In this document: positions 42,936-54,095 of the stretch, in pieces | Position numbering within the stretch: position 1 is the stretch's first letter | How the letters are laid out: every line of letters starts with the position of its first letter | NCBI RefSeq assembly: GCF_003171515.1 | Contig: NC_089393.1 | Span: 2,294,001-2,358,000 of the forward strand | Source of the DNA: Pyrenophora tritici-repentis | Lineage: Eukaryota > Ascomycota > Dothideomycetes > Pleosporales > Pleosporaceae | Length of the DNA: 64,000 bases | Direction: 5' to 3' | Position numbers and translations under genes: made by a program | The notes under the pieces: generated by a model | Told to the model about the DNA's origin: nothing | Seen by the model: the letters and a program-made list of their open reading frames with translations, nothing else | Database searches by the model: none

Positions 42936-45747
42936 CTACAACTCATCCTCGTCCTCCTCCCTAGCCAACGCCTTACGCTCCGCCAACTCGCGAATCTTCT
43001 CTCCCAACACCTCACGACCATACCGCGACGCCACCTTGCCAGCCAGATCGAGCATCTTGCCATTCGCATCGCGCATTAGACTGACAATTTCCAGGGCCTT
43101 CATCCCGTGGTCCTCACCAGCCAGACATTCCAATCCGAGTAGCTGCAGCAAAGCACGATCAATCGCCACCTCCAACGTAGTGAGAGCCTGTTTCTGAGAC
43201 GCCGTGGGTCGGGTGTGCAATAGCGTTGAGGAGAGCTGCGAGTGCAGAGTGGAAGAGAGAATGAATGCTTGTTCGTGTTCCTGCTGCTTGTCCTCGTTGG
43301 TCTGAGGGGTAGGGCCGTCGTCTTCGTCTTCCATGTCACTCAGATCACCACCTCGCTTCTTCGCTTTCTTGGACTTGTCGATTGCGCTGCTGAGCGGGAT
43401 CTCGAAGCCGAACTCTGAGAGGTGGGGGACAGGAGCACTGGGGTATTGCTCGCGGCCCTTGATGATCATGCAGTGGAACTTTGCGCCAATTCCGCCATCT
43501 TGAGATGGGGATGATGCTACGCCGACGGGCCAGTAGCTTTCTTCTTTTCCACCGCCGGTGAGACGGGAAAGGAGTTTGGTGTCTAACATGGGCACCCAAC
43601 GCGCTTGGCCAGTATTTCTCCAGCCAAGTAAGGTTAATAGCACACCTTCCGAGTCGTAGATGTATGGATCACCTTCTGCTGAGAAGAAGACGCTGGTCAA
43701 TGTCGTACCTGGTGGCAGTGCGAGGATATCAGAATCCTGGTAGACGATGTCGTGCTTGATGTTCTCAATGGTGTAGAGAAGCTGTGTGCTGAGGTCATTT
43801 TGTATAGGCCCGTTGCCTATTGTGAGGATGTAATCGCGCCAGGCTGCACACGTAACTGCCGGCGAGCTCTTCTGCCTGTAGACGCGTATGGGTAGTCCGA
43901 ACAATGAGTATATGCGTACGTAGTTGGTTGATGTTGTGACACAGACATAGGAGTCGGACAGCGCAATTGCAGTGACAGACTCTCCCGTTGGTAGATTAGT
44001 CCGCCACTCGGTTCGTGTCGTCCACGTTTCGTGTGGCCGATAGTATATCATTGCTGTGTTTCCTTCTCCAGTACTGTCTGGTTGGCAGGCGAACAAGGTT
44101 CCATTCTCGTTGAGGCATGCCTTGTCGTATAGGAAAATGTCGGTAAAGTGGAAATTGCGGAAGGTATGCTCGTCATAAAACTTGACGGACACGGTGTGAT
44201 GTTTACCCTCCTGGCTCACGGTCTCGACGTACCCCGTTAATGAACAACACAGTAATCGTCGTTCTCCACGCCAGGGCGTACTTCCAGGCTGGAAAGGCTC
44301 GTGAACTTGAGGACGAAAAAGGGCGGAGCTGTATGCACGACGTTTAGATGCTGGTTGTATCCCATCTGCGAGATGGCCGTTGGTTCGTTTCTTTGCGGCA
44401 GTGATGGCTGGTGCATAGCCGGCGCCATCATCGTCGATTACGAAATCGTTCATTTCCTCGTCACCGTCTTCTTGTGCTTCATCGTCCTGGAATTCTGGGC
44501 CTAGAATATCCTCCAATGAGTCGGCTGTTCCGCTTCTTTGCCGTGGCCGCCCTGGAAGAGTTTGTACATTGCCGCTTGTGAGCTGCGCTGGTGCCGGGAC
44601 ACCGGCTCGACCCTCTGACGGATCATGAAAGAAGGGTGCGGAGACGGTGGCTTTTTGAAGAAGGGAGATGTGTTCTTCGGGTACAATGTCGGTGTGAATG
44701 AACAGTTCGCCCTCGTTGTTGGTGTAGGAAAGTATATTCTCAGTGGGATGCCATGCCATGGCAAGTATGGTCGCCTTGACATTCTCATACTTCTTTAGAA
44801 TTTTCTGTGTCTTAGTATCCCACAGGTTGAGACTCAGATCGCTCGATGTAGTCACCAGCAAAGCACCGTTAGGCGACCAGGCAGCGGCTGTAATATCGGC
44901 AGTATGTCCAGTTTTGAAGACTCGTTGGCGTTCCCAATCGCTCGTTGACATGACCTGTATTTGTCGCATCGCAGTCGGTGTAGCAAATGCTCGTCCATCA
45001 GGATGCCACAGCACCTTTGAGCTCGACTCTGAATCTGCCTCCATGCTCTTAATCATGCCTTCCACCCTCTTGTCCATCTCGGGCTGATCTCCATCCAGAG
45101 TATACATGTAGACATGGCCATCGGTACAGGATACGGCGAGGCGGTTGTCAGTCTTGTCGAAGGATACGTGTTTCACTGCTCGGGGCTGGTCGCGCAGCGT
45201 CCGCATGCTTTTATCTTTGGTATTCACGAGATTTACAGAGAGTTCACTGTGCTTGTTAGTAATCGGGACGACATACTAGAATCATAGACGTACTCGCTTC
45301 CAACAGCAACCCACTTCCCATCTGAACTGAGGGCCACATCTCGCACTGGAAGCGTAGTCCGGACTAGTATTTCTTCGAATTTAGCACTTTCAAGCGAAAA
45401 CCGGCTCACTGTGCCATCCTCTGAGCCCGTAATGAAGAAATCATTCTACGCTGATGGTCAGCGTTGCGCCATAGACTCGTTGTGAGTAATGTACATACAC
45501 CAGCGACAACCGCCGTGTTATTCTCTTGGCAATCATCTATGGTGACTGGCTCATCATCAGAGCCAGTGGTGAACACACGGCAGTAGTCATCGACTCCGGC
45601 TGTTACGAGTTTCTTTCCGTCCGGTGTGTATGCGAGATAAGTTGGGCCAGGGGCATCTGAGGAGTCCAATTAGCCTTTGCAAATCCACAGCAGTATCACA
45701 AAATACATACGAGCCTGGCGAGCGCGCATTCGTTGATTTGCGGCCAT
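42936..45747 (-). CDS. ctf4: Replisome adaptor Ctf4 / SepB / Mcl1 (AND-1)
   Basis: Couples the CMG helicase to DNA polymerase alpha and supports sister-chromatid cohesion; sepB in Aspergillus, mcl1 in fission yeast. Four exons on the minus strand (45711-45747, 45499-45656, 45294-45445, 42936-45246) give 885 aa. N-terminal WD40 propeller with several repeats (PGPTYLAYTPDGKKLVTAGV, AAAWSPNGALLVTTSSDLSL, ILAMAWHPTENILSYTNNEG). Then an acidic linker with a basic patch (KKRTNGHLADGIQPASKRR). Then the conserved SepB trimerisation propeller (HTFRNFHFTDIFLYDKACLN; ESVTAIALSDSYVCVTTSTN; IYDSEGVLLTLLGWRNTGQA) and a C-terminal helical tail ending EEDEDEL. There is no HMG box, which only the animal proteins carry. 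Every junction keeps phase. Three ACGCG cores lie 42-68 bp upstream of the ATG. Confidence 0.93.
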
Positions 45748-46781
45748 TGTTATAGAGTGTGGCGGTTGTTTGCGATTCGGAAGTGCACCGCGTTCAGGAC
45801 CGAACGCGACCGCGTAAAGTGGCTCGGGTTACGTTTAGCGCGCTTTGCAGACATCCCCGCCGGACTCCACTCCAAACTTCTTACAATCCCAACATCGAAT
45901 CTCACTCGACATGCGCATTCTCGACTTAACTGGGTTCTCAGTTTGCTCAAAGCGCTTAGAAGTGTTGAACTTGCCTTGGTCGGAGTATGGGTTTAAAGCT
46001 TTGAGATGAACAGGTGAAGACGACTATGGAACGACATGGTTAACACCAAGCCTCACCAGATCCTGTCCCTCCGAGTACTACCATTTCAAGTTGAGAAAAC
46101 CCAATGAAGCTCCTTCCATATGGTTAATCTGATACTTCCGGCGCATAATCAGTGACTGCCCTCTCTGGTCTTTCCCAACCCTGTTCCCGGCACTTTCAAT
46201 ACCATGGAAGATCTGCCGTCCACACAGATATTTTTGTCTAGATCATCTCTTCCTGTGGCTCTCATAATGCGTCTTCTACTTGGCTACCTTTTCACCCAGA
46301 TCATCTCTAGACCAGCCGGTAGCAATATCCTGGCGATAGTAGGCCCGATCAAGTTCAACATGTACGCTAATAGACCCCGTTTGGTTACGAACAGGTCTAG
46401 ATCCTTTAATGACGTTGTTCACTTCTAATGTGCATGTTCCATCAATGGAAGGTAGAATATTTAGGTACATGTGCCTACCTACCCAAGTAGGAACGGACAT
46501 CTGCATGCAGCATAGCGGCATTCTCCCCACGCTAACCACCTAGGCAAGAAAAAAACTCTCCACCCATACCAAAAAGATACTTGCGGGGCGGTGGCTTAGT
46601 CAACTAGCCGCCGTCTCCACACCAACTGTTGAGCCGCGCTGGAGAAAAAAAGTTACCTCGTGCATTGCCGTTAGACATTCAACCCCACACGTCCTTGTGT
46701 GTGTGTGTTTCTCCCGTTCCTCGGAGCGGCATCAGCATACTTAGGTAGAAAGACAGGGAGTAAGAGAAAGAGATCGTCACA
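45748..46781. other. Divergent intergenic region of ctf4 and the MFS transporter
   Basis: 1.03 kb without a supported gene. Apart from the ACGCG cluster next to ctf4, I see a run TTAGGTACATGTGCCTACCT near 46460 with partial self-complementarity and a GT microsatellite near 46696-46708. Confidence 0.5.
45789..45815 (-). promoter_or_regulatory. Cluster of ACGCG (MCB-like) cores before ctf4
   Basis: CGCGT at 45789-45793, ACGCG at 45804-45808 and CGCGT at 45811-45815, that is three MBF-type cores in 27 bp, 42-68 bp upstream of the ctf4 ATG. It fits S-phase expression of a replication gene; inference. Confidence 0.4.
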
Positions 46782-48423
46782 ATGGTTTTTACAGACGAAG
46801 AACAACCTCTGCTCCGGATCATATCCCATGATCTCGATACCAGCAGCAACCAGGAGCAGCCCAACGGCGACCCCGCGGATCCAAATGACTTGCTCGATTT
46901 CGAACCTTTGGACCCTGAGGATCCTAAGAATTGGAGCTGGGGATTTAAATGGGGTATTGTTTTGTTACTTGCGCTGATGGCATTTACAGTGTAAGTGCAG
47001 TCTCATATAGAATACCTTCGAACCTGCAAATATGAACCACCACGAGAATGAAAGTTAACATTGGCTCCCTTACTAACGCACACATCAGAACATTCACATG
47101 CATAGGCGTCGTCCCTGTCGCCAGCACAATTGTCCGCGACCTCGACAACGGACATTCCATGTCCTCAACCAACAGCGCCCTGCTCGTCACAATCTGGGAA
47201 CTAGGCGAAGCAGCGGGTCCCCTCCTCATAGCACCATTATCAGAAATCTTCGGCCGCCGCCCCGTCATGCATTTTTGTAACTTTGGTTTCATCGCCGCCA
47301 CCATCCTCGCAGCAGCCAGTCAATCTAGCACCGTTTTCATTGCCGCGCGCATGCTAACGGGGCTGTGCGTTGCATCCAACGTGCTCAATCCCGCTATTAT
47401 CGGGGATATCTTTTCCAGCGAGCAGAGGGGTTCAGCCATGAGTCTTATCATGCTGGCGCCGCTAATTGGAGGCGCGATTGGCCCGGCGATTTCAGGGGCG
47501 ATTGCGCAGACGATGGGGTGGAGGCAGATTTTAGTTATTGCCGCTGGACTGGCGGTGTTTTGCGAGGTCTTGTTCCTGCTCTTCTTCCGTGAGACGTACA
47601 AGATGGCGATTTTGAGGAGGAGAGAGGATGAGAGGGTCGACAGTACGCATGAACCTAAGAGCGCTCATGCTGGTGCGAAGAGGCTTTGGCATTCCATCAC
47701 GAGGCCATTTGCAGTGCTTTTTGGATCAAATGTTCTCATGCTACTTTCGCTCTTTGCGTCGGTGGCGTTTAGCTACTTTTACGTCATCAGTGTGTCGTTA
47801 CCTGGGATACTAGTTGAGAACTACGGGTTTGAACTTGCGTTAACGGGGTCATCGTTTGTTTCTTTTAGTAAGTTTTCTTTCCTTCCCCTCCCTACCACTA
47901 TCAAACTAACAACACTTTACTAGGCATCGGCTCCTTCCTCAGTGTCCTCGTCTGCAATTTCACCCTCGACCGCATCTACATCCACCTCCGCAACCGCAAC
48001 CCTTCCGGAACAGGAAAACCAGAATACCGTCTCCCCCTCTCCATCATCGGCGGCATCTTACTCCCCTTTTCCGTCACAGCCTACGGCTGGATTGCAGAGT
48101 ACCGTCTCCCCGTCCTCTTGCTGCTGGCGTCAGTGGCGCTCATGGGGTTTACCCTGTTGTTGACCGTGGTCCCGTTGAGCGCGTATGTGGTCGATGCTTG
48201 TGGCATGTACTCTGCGTCGGCTATGACGGGCGTTATTGTGACGAGGTGTCTTGTGGGCACTTTTTTGCCGCTGACGACGGCGCCGTTGGCGGAGAGGTTG
48301 GGTTACGGGTGGGGGTTTAGCTGTTTGGGGGCGTTGAGTTTGGGGCTGGCGGTTATTCCGGTCATGATACTTAAGTTCGGGGAGAAGTGGAGGCAGAGGT
48401 CGGAGTTTACTATGGATTCTTAG
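46782..48423 (+). CDS. MFS drug:H+ antiporter (DHA1 type)
   Basis: Polyspecific efflux pump of the plasma membrane. Three exons (46782-46990, 47089-47867, 47924-48423) give 495 aa. A cytosolic acidic N-terminus ends in the family block PEDPKNWSWGFKWGIVLLL that leads into helix 1. Motif A after helix 2 is EIFGRRPVMH within GPLLIAPLSE, and a motif C-like GPAISGAIAQTMGWRQ follows in helix 5. A central loop (RRREDERVDSTHEPK) separates the two halves. Helices 7-12 are complete (FASVAFSYFYVISVSLPGIL through LGALSLGLAVIPVMILKFGE). This layout matches Flr1/Mdr1-like fungal transporters. Intron 1 (98 nt) lies right after helix 1. No biosynthetic genes are nearby, so general detoxification is the simplest view. 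Substrate unknown. Confidence 0.87.
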
Positions 48424-51400
48424 AGTTGATGTTTATCAGGTGAATTGTAGGGTTGATGATTTTCATGATACTGTTATAGCGGTTACCAATTTAACATGTA
48501 GTCATGCAGTTTTCAATGTTTATTCCATTGAACAAAATCTAACATATCTTACAAGCTTTAGAGCGAAATAGACTAGGTTCGCGACGCATACACTGACTAG
48601 TCCAGATGCTAGTAACTAACCCAGTGCCTATTGACAACACCAGAACCTATCAACAACCACTTCATCAAGATGAAACTATAATTAAAACTATCCAACCCTC
48701 AACGATAAAAGATCCCAAGGTCGTCCAACCCACATCACGATCTGCAGTGTATATTTCTATTTTGAGCATATTACCTACACGAGAAGGATTCAGGTTGCAT
48801 TCCCGCTTGATCAGCCCAACAGCCTCGAGCCGCCCGGGAAAACTCTTGTGTCAAGTAAGGGTTCCGACTAATAACACAAGCAATCGGCCGCATCTGGGCA
48901 GCCTTAAAGGAATGTCTTCTAGAAGATGGTAGAATTCACTCTTTTTCGTGTACATGCATACGTCTTTTATAGGCACTCAGACGCTTCATCTATGGCTGTC
49001 AGCGTATGGAGTGCAGCTTGCCAGCGCATAGCAAATAATGAGCCTATGAGAAGAGGAATATGTCGCTATGGACAAAAAGGTATGTGGCTACTTTGTCGCG
49101 GGTCACAGAGAAATAGTGACGGGCATGCGCAGACGTTGGGTCAGCGTGCGCTCTACACCACGTGCATTTGTGGCTTGCGCGGGTGCACAGACATTGGAGG
49201 ATACAGTTCGGAGACAAGGCTACGCCGTGTGGTGGATGATTCAGGTTGACCCCAGGGTCGCGTTGTGGCTTTTACCAGTGTGACGGTTGTGCTCAAGAGG
49301 CGTCAAGGCCGCTGAGCTGGCGACGCTCAATCTGGCGGTTCACAGTTTTTCGGGCCAGAAGACGCCAGTCGAGTGTCATGTGGAAACGTGGCTCTGTGGT
49401 GCTTTTTGGGGCGCTCGTGGTCTGATGTTGAAACGGTACACTCGCGATTAGGGCGGTTTATGTCGAAGCGATATCAGGTCGGAAGTATGCAGCCTCAGCT
49501 GGGGAAAGGGCTTATGCAAGGAAATTCGTCCGGTTCGCGACCACTGACGTAGGTTGGGCCAATGTGGCTGGAAGAAGGCCCGCGATGGCCGCGGAAGAGC
49601 TATTCTACTTTGGCGGTTAACGAGGGCGAGGTGAGGGAGGGTGTGGTGTTGGTGTTGGGCGTTGCGATGTTTGATGTTCTGGGATGGTGCGGGATTGTGA
49701 GAATAGCATAGGTGTGGGTCAGTCGGCATAGTTGCAATCGAGGCTGGGCAAGAGTTAGGTGGCTTCTAATATGCCACGGGTGTGGTTATGACGCGTATAC
49801 TTGTGTACCTAGCTTCGGCGGATGACTGCAGGGTGGTGAGGCTCGAAGATGCCGTGGTGATGCCGGTCGGCCAGACTGGCGGCGAGCAAAAAGCAGGTAA
49901 GTTCCGGAGGATTTGTCAAGGGTGCACACCCCCCTCCCACACAGCTCCAGCAGAGCGTTTGACATGTGCGTGTGGTGGGTTCGCGACATTCCCAATCAAT
50001 TCAGGATGAAACCTCCGCTGGGTGTAAACTCCAAGTTGCTTTTTGACGAGTCAGGCTGGGACAAGCGACTTGCCCGGCTAATTGGGATGGGCTGATGGCT
50101 GATACATGACCATGATAATCGTTGACTGGATATGACGCAGTGATATAGGACAAAGCAGCGCATGTCGTGAGCATGCGCTGTGTGGTCGAACCCCGCGGCA
50201 TAGGGTAGCGGTAGCGGTAGCAGCTTGAGCGGATCTGATCGCCCTGGCCCCATCCGCTATCCACGGTCCCTGTCGGTCGCGGCGCATCCTAACCGTTGAG
50301 GCATCCACGCAACATTGGCGGAAGTATACTTCCGGGCCGTCACACAGCGAATCAAGGGGTCTGGAGCGACGGGTAGCAAGACGACTTGGCGCATCCAGCA
50401 AAGGGTCGGGTAGGGGTGCAGGAGCCACGATGATCCTTTGGGAAGTGGACCGTTTCCCGCCGCTGCTCGGTGCTGGGTTTTCCGCAGAGCTGGCCATTGG
50501 ATTCCAGTGCGGCAGTAGGTCGCAAAAAAAGCACAGTGGCGATGGGGTGCAGGCCAACGGTTGGCGGTAGGTGGTTGGCAGTAGGCTGCACAAAGACCGA
50601 CACACACACACACACATGCACACACACAAACGGCACAGATTACTATAGTAATCGCGGAGACATGGCAGCGAGAGGGTATGAGGTGAGGTTGCCATGGGAC
50701 GGCGATGAAAGAGCATCAGGCCATTCTGCTGCTGTGTGCGCCGCCACTAATCAGCCAGGTTGCACGGCAGGGAGCTTGGCACGGCGGCATTCCCCGGCCT
50801 GCTGGCGCTGCAACTGCATGGACCCATGTCCCCAATGAATTGCAGGCCGGCCTCGACGCGGGCGGCCGACGGCAAGCCCAGCTGAGGGCGCCATGAGACG
50901 ACGTCGTATGAGAGAGTCATTCTTGCTGTTCTTCTCGCGACCCGGCCACAATCGGGTCTATCTACTTGGTAACTACTGTAGGCTAGTAGTGCACGCCGTC
51001 TCTGCTGCTGAATTGATCAAGGGTACGCCAGCGCCTTGCCAGTGTGATGGAGCGACGCCATCGCCGCCCGCAAGGCCGGGGTCTTGCTGGAACCGTGTGA
51101 CCGGATAGGTTTGCAGAGACCCGTGGTGCGTGCTGCGTGCTGCGTGCAATATGTTTTCCATACCCGCTCGAGGCGTACGAGTCAGTCCAGCTGGCCCTGC
51201 TTTCACACTCACATGTCCCATGTTCCTGGCACTGGCTATATGGCTGCGGACAAGACGTCTGTCTACAGAAGGTGTCATATGGCAATGGCATACCGTGCAG
51301 TTGCAGCCGTAAGCCGTCGTTCTCGTGTGGAGGCGCTCGCTGCGCCATGCGCTCCAGTTGCTGCTAGGGGCGCGCGATGCAGGCTCGCAATCAGGTCTCG

Positions 51401-51718
51401 GGTCCGCGGAGCATCCATCGGTTGCACACGACCCATGTGCGGGAGAGGCTTCAAACCAATCGCCGTACCAAACTATCCTCTCTTTGTTCGCTCCAGTTCG
51501 GCTAAAACTGTCAGTGCAAATGAGCCTGTCCCAGCGGGCCACCCAGCCGTCCCCTCTCATACCCGCCTGCCCTCAGCTCCAGCTTTCTTCGACCACCCAT
51601 CGTTGACCTCGACTTCACCAAGCCGAAGAGGGAGCCACTGCAAATCGCAGCTCTCGACCACAAAGGCCCCTGCATCATCTTGTCGACGACGACGTTGCCA
51701 TCAGACAACCACTTCTGA

Positions 51719-51747
51719 TCTCTCTCTCTCTCTCTCTCTCTCTCTGT
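51719..51747 (+). repeat. TC dinucleotide microsatellite
   Basis: About fourteen TC units in the presumed veA leader. Pyrimidine tracts in fungal promoters often lie near transcription starts. Confidence 0.85.
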
Positions 51748-51940
51748 CAGCCTCGCAGTCGCGTCGCTTTGGCCCCCATCCACACGTCGCCCTCACCATC
51801 CCCAGCCCGCTTTCGACCGCAGCACCGGTACAGGCACTCCGTCTCCCCTCGGCCAAACCATCATCTCCCCCAAACCCCTCCGCCGACTACACCTTTTTAT
51901 TTGCGCATGCATTCTGTTGTTCAATCCTCACTATCGCGAG

Positions 51941-52266
51941 GTAAGTTGACCTCTTGACGTCGTTTTCGGACCCGCGTTATTCGGGTGCCGAAAACCTGGC
52001 CCCGGGTCAGCTGTAAATGCGGACACAGCCCTGCGGTACACACGGGGCTCCACGTCAACAAGCGTTAACAAACGTCAAGTGCATGTACTGACGTGAACAG
52101 GCCGCTTCCAATCCGTGGTTAAGTAGATTGTAGTTTGTTCTGTTAGTCACCCAAGGGCCAAATCCAGTGGTCCCCAACGTAAGTGCACCTTGCTGGCGGG
52201 TGCTGTCAGTCCCTGAGACCGATTCGTGTCTACTCCACGACCGCGCCGTATGCTGACTCGCTCTAG
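51941..52266 (+). other. Candidate leader intron of veA
   Basis: GTAAGTTGAC at 51941 and CTCTAG ending at 52266. Splicing would join an upstream ATG at 51907 in frame to the veA ATG at 52281, adding the 16 residues MHSVVQSSLSRGSPHI. If translation starts at 52281 it is simply a 5'-UTR intron. Confidence 0.45.
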
Positions 52267-52280
52267 GCTCACCACACATC

Positions 52281-54095
52281 ATGTCCAACATCGTCGTCAG
52301 CAACGAGACGAAGAGCCAGTCCGTCCGCACTACCAAGGATGGCAGGCAGATTCGGTACAACCTCCAGGTCATCCAGCAACCAGAGCGCGCCCGTGCCTGT
52401 GGTAGCGGCGCCAAGTCAAGTGCCGACCGGCGCCCAGTAGACCCTCCCCCAATTGTTGAACTCCGCGTCTTCGAGAATGACCAGGAAATCACTTTCGCAT
52501 ACAATGCAAACTTCTTCCTGCATGCCAGCTTGGAGAATGCTCGTGCCATCGCTCCGGGCCGCGCCCCGTCTTCGGCGGGACCCAGCTTTCCCGTCCTCAC
52601 GGGTACTCCAGTTGCGGGCATGGCCTACCTCGACCGCCCAACACCGGCAGGCTACTTTATCTTTCCAGATTTATCAGTCCGCCACGAGGGCAAGTACCGC
52701 CTAAGCTTTGCACTTTTTGAGAATTTGGCAGAGGTCAAGGACCTGGATCCCGAGGACCCCGATGTCATCTATGATGGCAACCACTTTGTCACCCACCGCG
52801 CCGAGGTCAAGTCGGCACCGTTCACTGTCTTCTCCGCCAAGAAGTTCCCAGGACTGTCCGAGAGCACTGCTTTGAGCCGCATGGTCGCCGAACAGGGATG
52901 CCGTGTCCGTATCCGTCGTGATGTGAGGATGAGACGCCGTGAGAACAAGTCGTCCAAGGAATGGGATGAGTACGGCGACGACGAGGGTGGTTACGATCGC
53001 GCGCGGGGCACAGCGACGCCCGATAATTATGGTCCTCCACCTAATGCACCTCTTGATGACCGTCCTCGCTCGGTATCAAACGCTAGCAACCCTTCGCTAG
53101 CCCCGCCTCGCCGTCCAAGCATGGAAGAGATGGCACATAGCTACCCAGCAAGCACTGGCTACCAACAACAGATGCCCCCACCCCAGAACCCTGCATACTC
53201 TCAGATGCCGTCTTATGGATCCAACCACCAGTATCCGCAGCAATACCCTACTCCCCAACCGACTCCAACAATGATGCAACCCCCCCATCCCCCACAGCAC
53301 TCCGCCCCATACTCGCAGCAGCACCCTCAACATCAAAGCTACGCGAGCCAACATCAAAGCCAACACCAGAGCCAGCCTACAATGCCCATGAACCAGCAAT
53401 ACGGATACTCCAACTACCAGCAGCAACAGCCACAGCAGCATTATGAGCAGGTCACCCCCACGCGCCAGGAACAAATAGCTCCCGACTACAGTCACCCTGC
53501 AGAATACCGTCGACCATCCCTCACGCAACCTCCACCTCAGCAGTATCCCGCTCCCAGTCACCCTATGCAGTCCTACAATTCCATGGATCAATACAGTCGA
53601 CCACAGCCAATGAGCCAACCTTTGCAACCTCTCCAGCCTTTGCACACCTCGCCGCAATCGTATGCATCCTCTGCTCCTAGCGGTATGCATACGCCCAGTC
53701 ATCAAGCACTGCCGTCTTTGAGACCTATTGTTGCAGAGAAACTCGAGCCTGTCTCCCCGTCGTACCAATCTCCACCTGGCAGCATGTCCGCTACAATGTC
53801 GGTCAACTCGGATGGTTCTAACCAGAACTACGCATTGCCCAAGTTCAACCCCCAAGCGCAAGGCTTACCGCCCATGTCTGCTGGTAGCAACAAGCGTTCC
53901 TTTTCCAGCACATTCGACTCTCGTCATCTGAACGATCGCATGGTGGGAGGAAGTAGACCTCAACCCAGCGGGGCTGGCTACAACTACGATCCCGAATCCC
54001 CCGACATGGAAGAGCCAATGGATCGGGCTGCCATGAGCTATAGGCGCGCAGATGGAACGCAACGTCAACGTCATGTACCCGAAGTCGGCGTTTGA
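52281..54095 (+). CDS. veA: Velvet developmental regulator VeA
   Basis: Light-dependent regulator that links asexual/sexual development to secondary metabolism, acting with VelB and LaeA in the nucleus. Single exon, 604 aa. The velvet domain fills about residues 18-225: [121 protein letters not shown] basic cluster [18 protein letters not shown] follows, a likely bipartite nuclear signal. The rest is Gln/Pro/Tyr-rich and disordered with a PEST-like C-terminus. The [14 protein letters not shown] and MAYLDRP blocks point to VeA rather than VelB or VosA, and the C-terminal extension also fits VeA. An in-frame upstream ATG across a leader intron could lengthen the N-terminus by 16 residues. Confidence 0.92.
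   Translation: MSNIVVSNETKSQSVRTTKDGRQIRYNLQVIQQPERARACGSGAKSSADRRPVDPPPIVELRVFENDQEITFAYNANFFLHASLENARAIAPGRAPSSAGPSFPVLTGTPVAGMAYLDRPTPAGYFIFPDLSVRHEGKYRLSFALFENLAEVKDLDPEDPDVIYDGNHFVTHRAEVKSAPFTVFSAKKFPGLSESTALSRMVAEQGCRVRIRRDVRMRRRENKSSKEWDEYGDDEGGYDRARGTATPDNYGPPPNAPLDDRPRSVSNASNPSLAPPRRPSMEEMAHSYPASTGYQQQMPPPQNPAYSQMPSYGSNHQYPQQYPTPQPTPTMMQPPHPPQHSAPYSQQHPQHQSYASQHQSQHQSQPTMPMNQQYGYSNYQQQQPQQHYEQVTPTRQEQIAPDYSHPAEYRRPSLTQPPPQQYPAPSHPMQSYNSMDQYSRPQPMSQPLQPLQPLHTSPQSYASSAPSGMHTPSHQALPSLRPIVAEKLEPVSPSYQSPPGSMSATMSVNSDGSNQNYALPKFNPQAQGLPPMSAGSNKRSFSSTFDSRHLNDRMVGGSRPQPSGAGYNYDPESPDMEEPMDRAAMSYRRADGTQRQRHVPEVGV

Larger units (their letters stand above)
48424..52280 (+). other. Long upstream region and leader of veA
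   Basis: 3.9 kb with no supported gene. GC-rich from about 49 kb, with many spurious frames on both strands. CA microsatellite at about 50600-50627 and a TC run at 51719-51747. A good donor (GAG/GTAAGT, 51941) and acceptor (CTCTAG, 52266) bracket a likely 326-nt leader intron just before the veA ATG. Confidence 0.5.

Noticed and set aside
46782..48423. Secondary-metabolite cluster around the DHA1 transporter and veA
   Set aside because: No PKS, NRPS, terpene synthase, P450 or pathway-specific Zn2Cys6 regulator is present nearby.
50078..50716. 212-codon minus frame upstream of veA
   Set aside because: Runs through the CA microsatellite and encodes Cys/Val repeats; GC-rich DNA yields such frames on both strands here.
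51084..51944. 286-codon plus frame upstream of veA
   Set aside because: No domain, overlaps equally long opposite frames, and ends in the likely leader intron donor; more likely leader sequence.
53097..53861. 254-codon minus frame antisense to veA
   Set aside because: Shadow of the Gln/Pro-rich veA C-terminus; no domain and no splice context.
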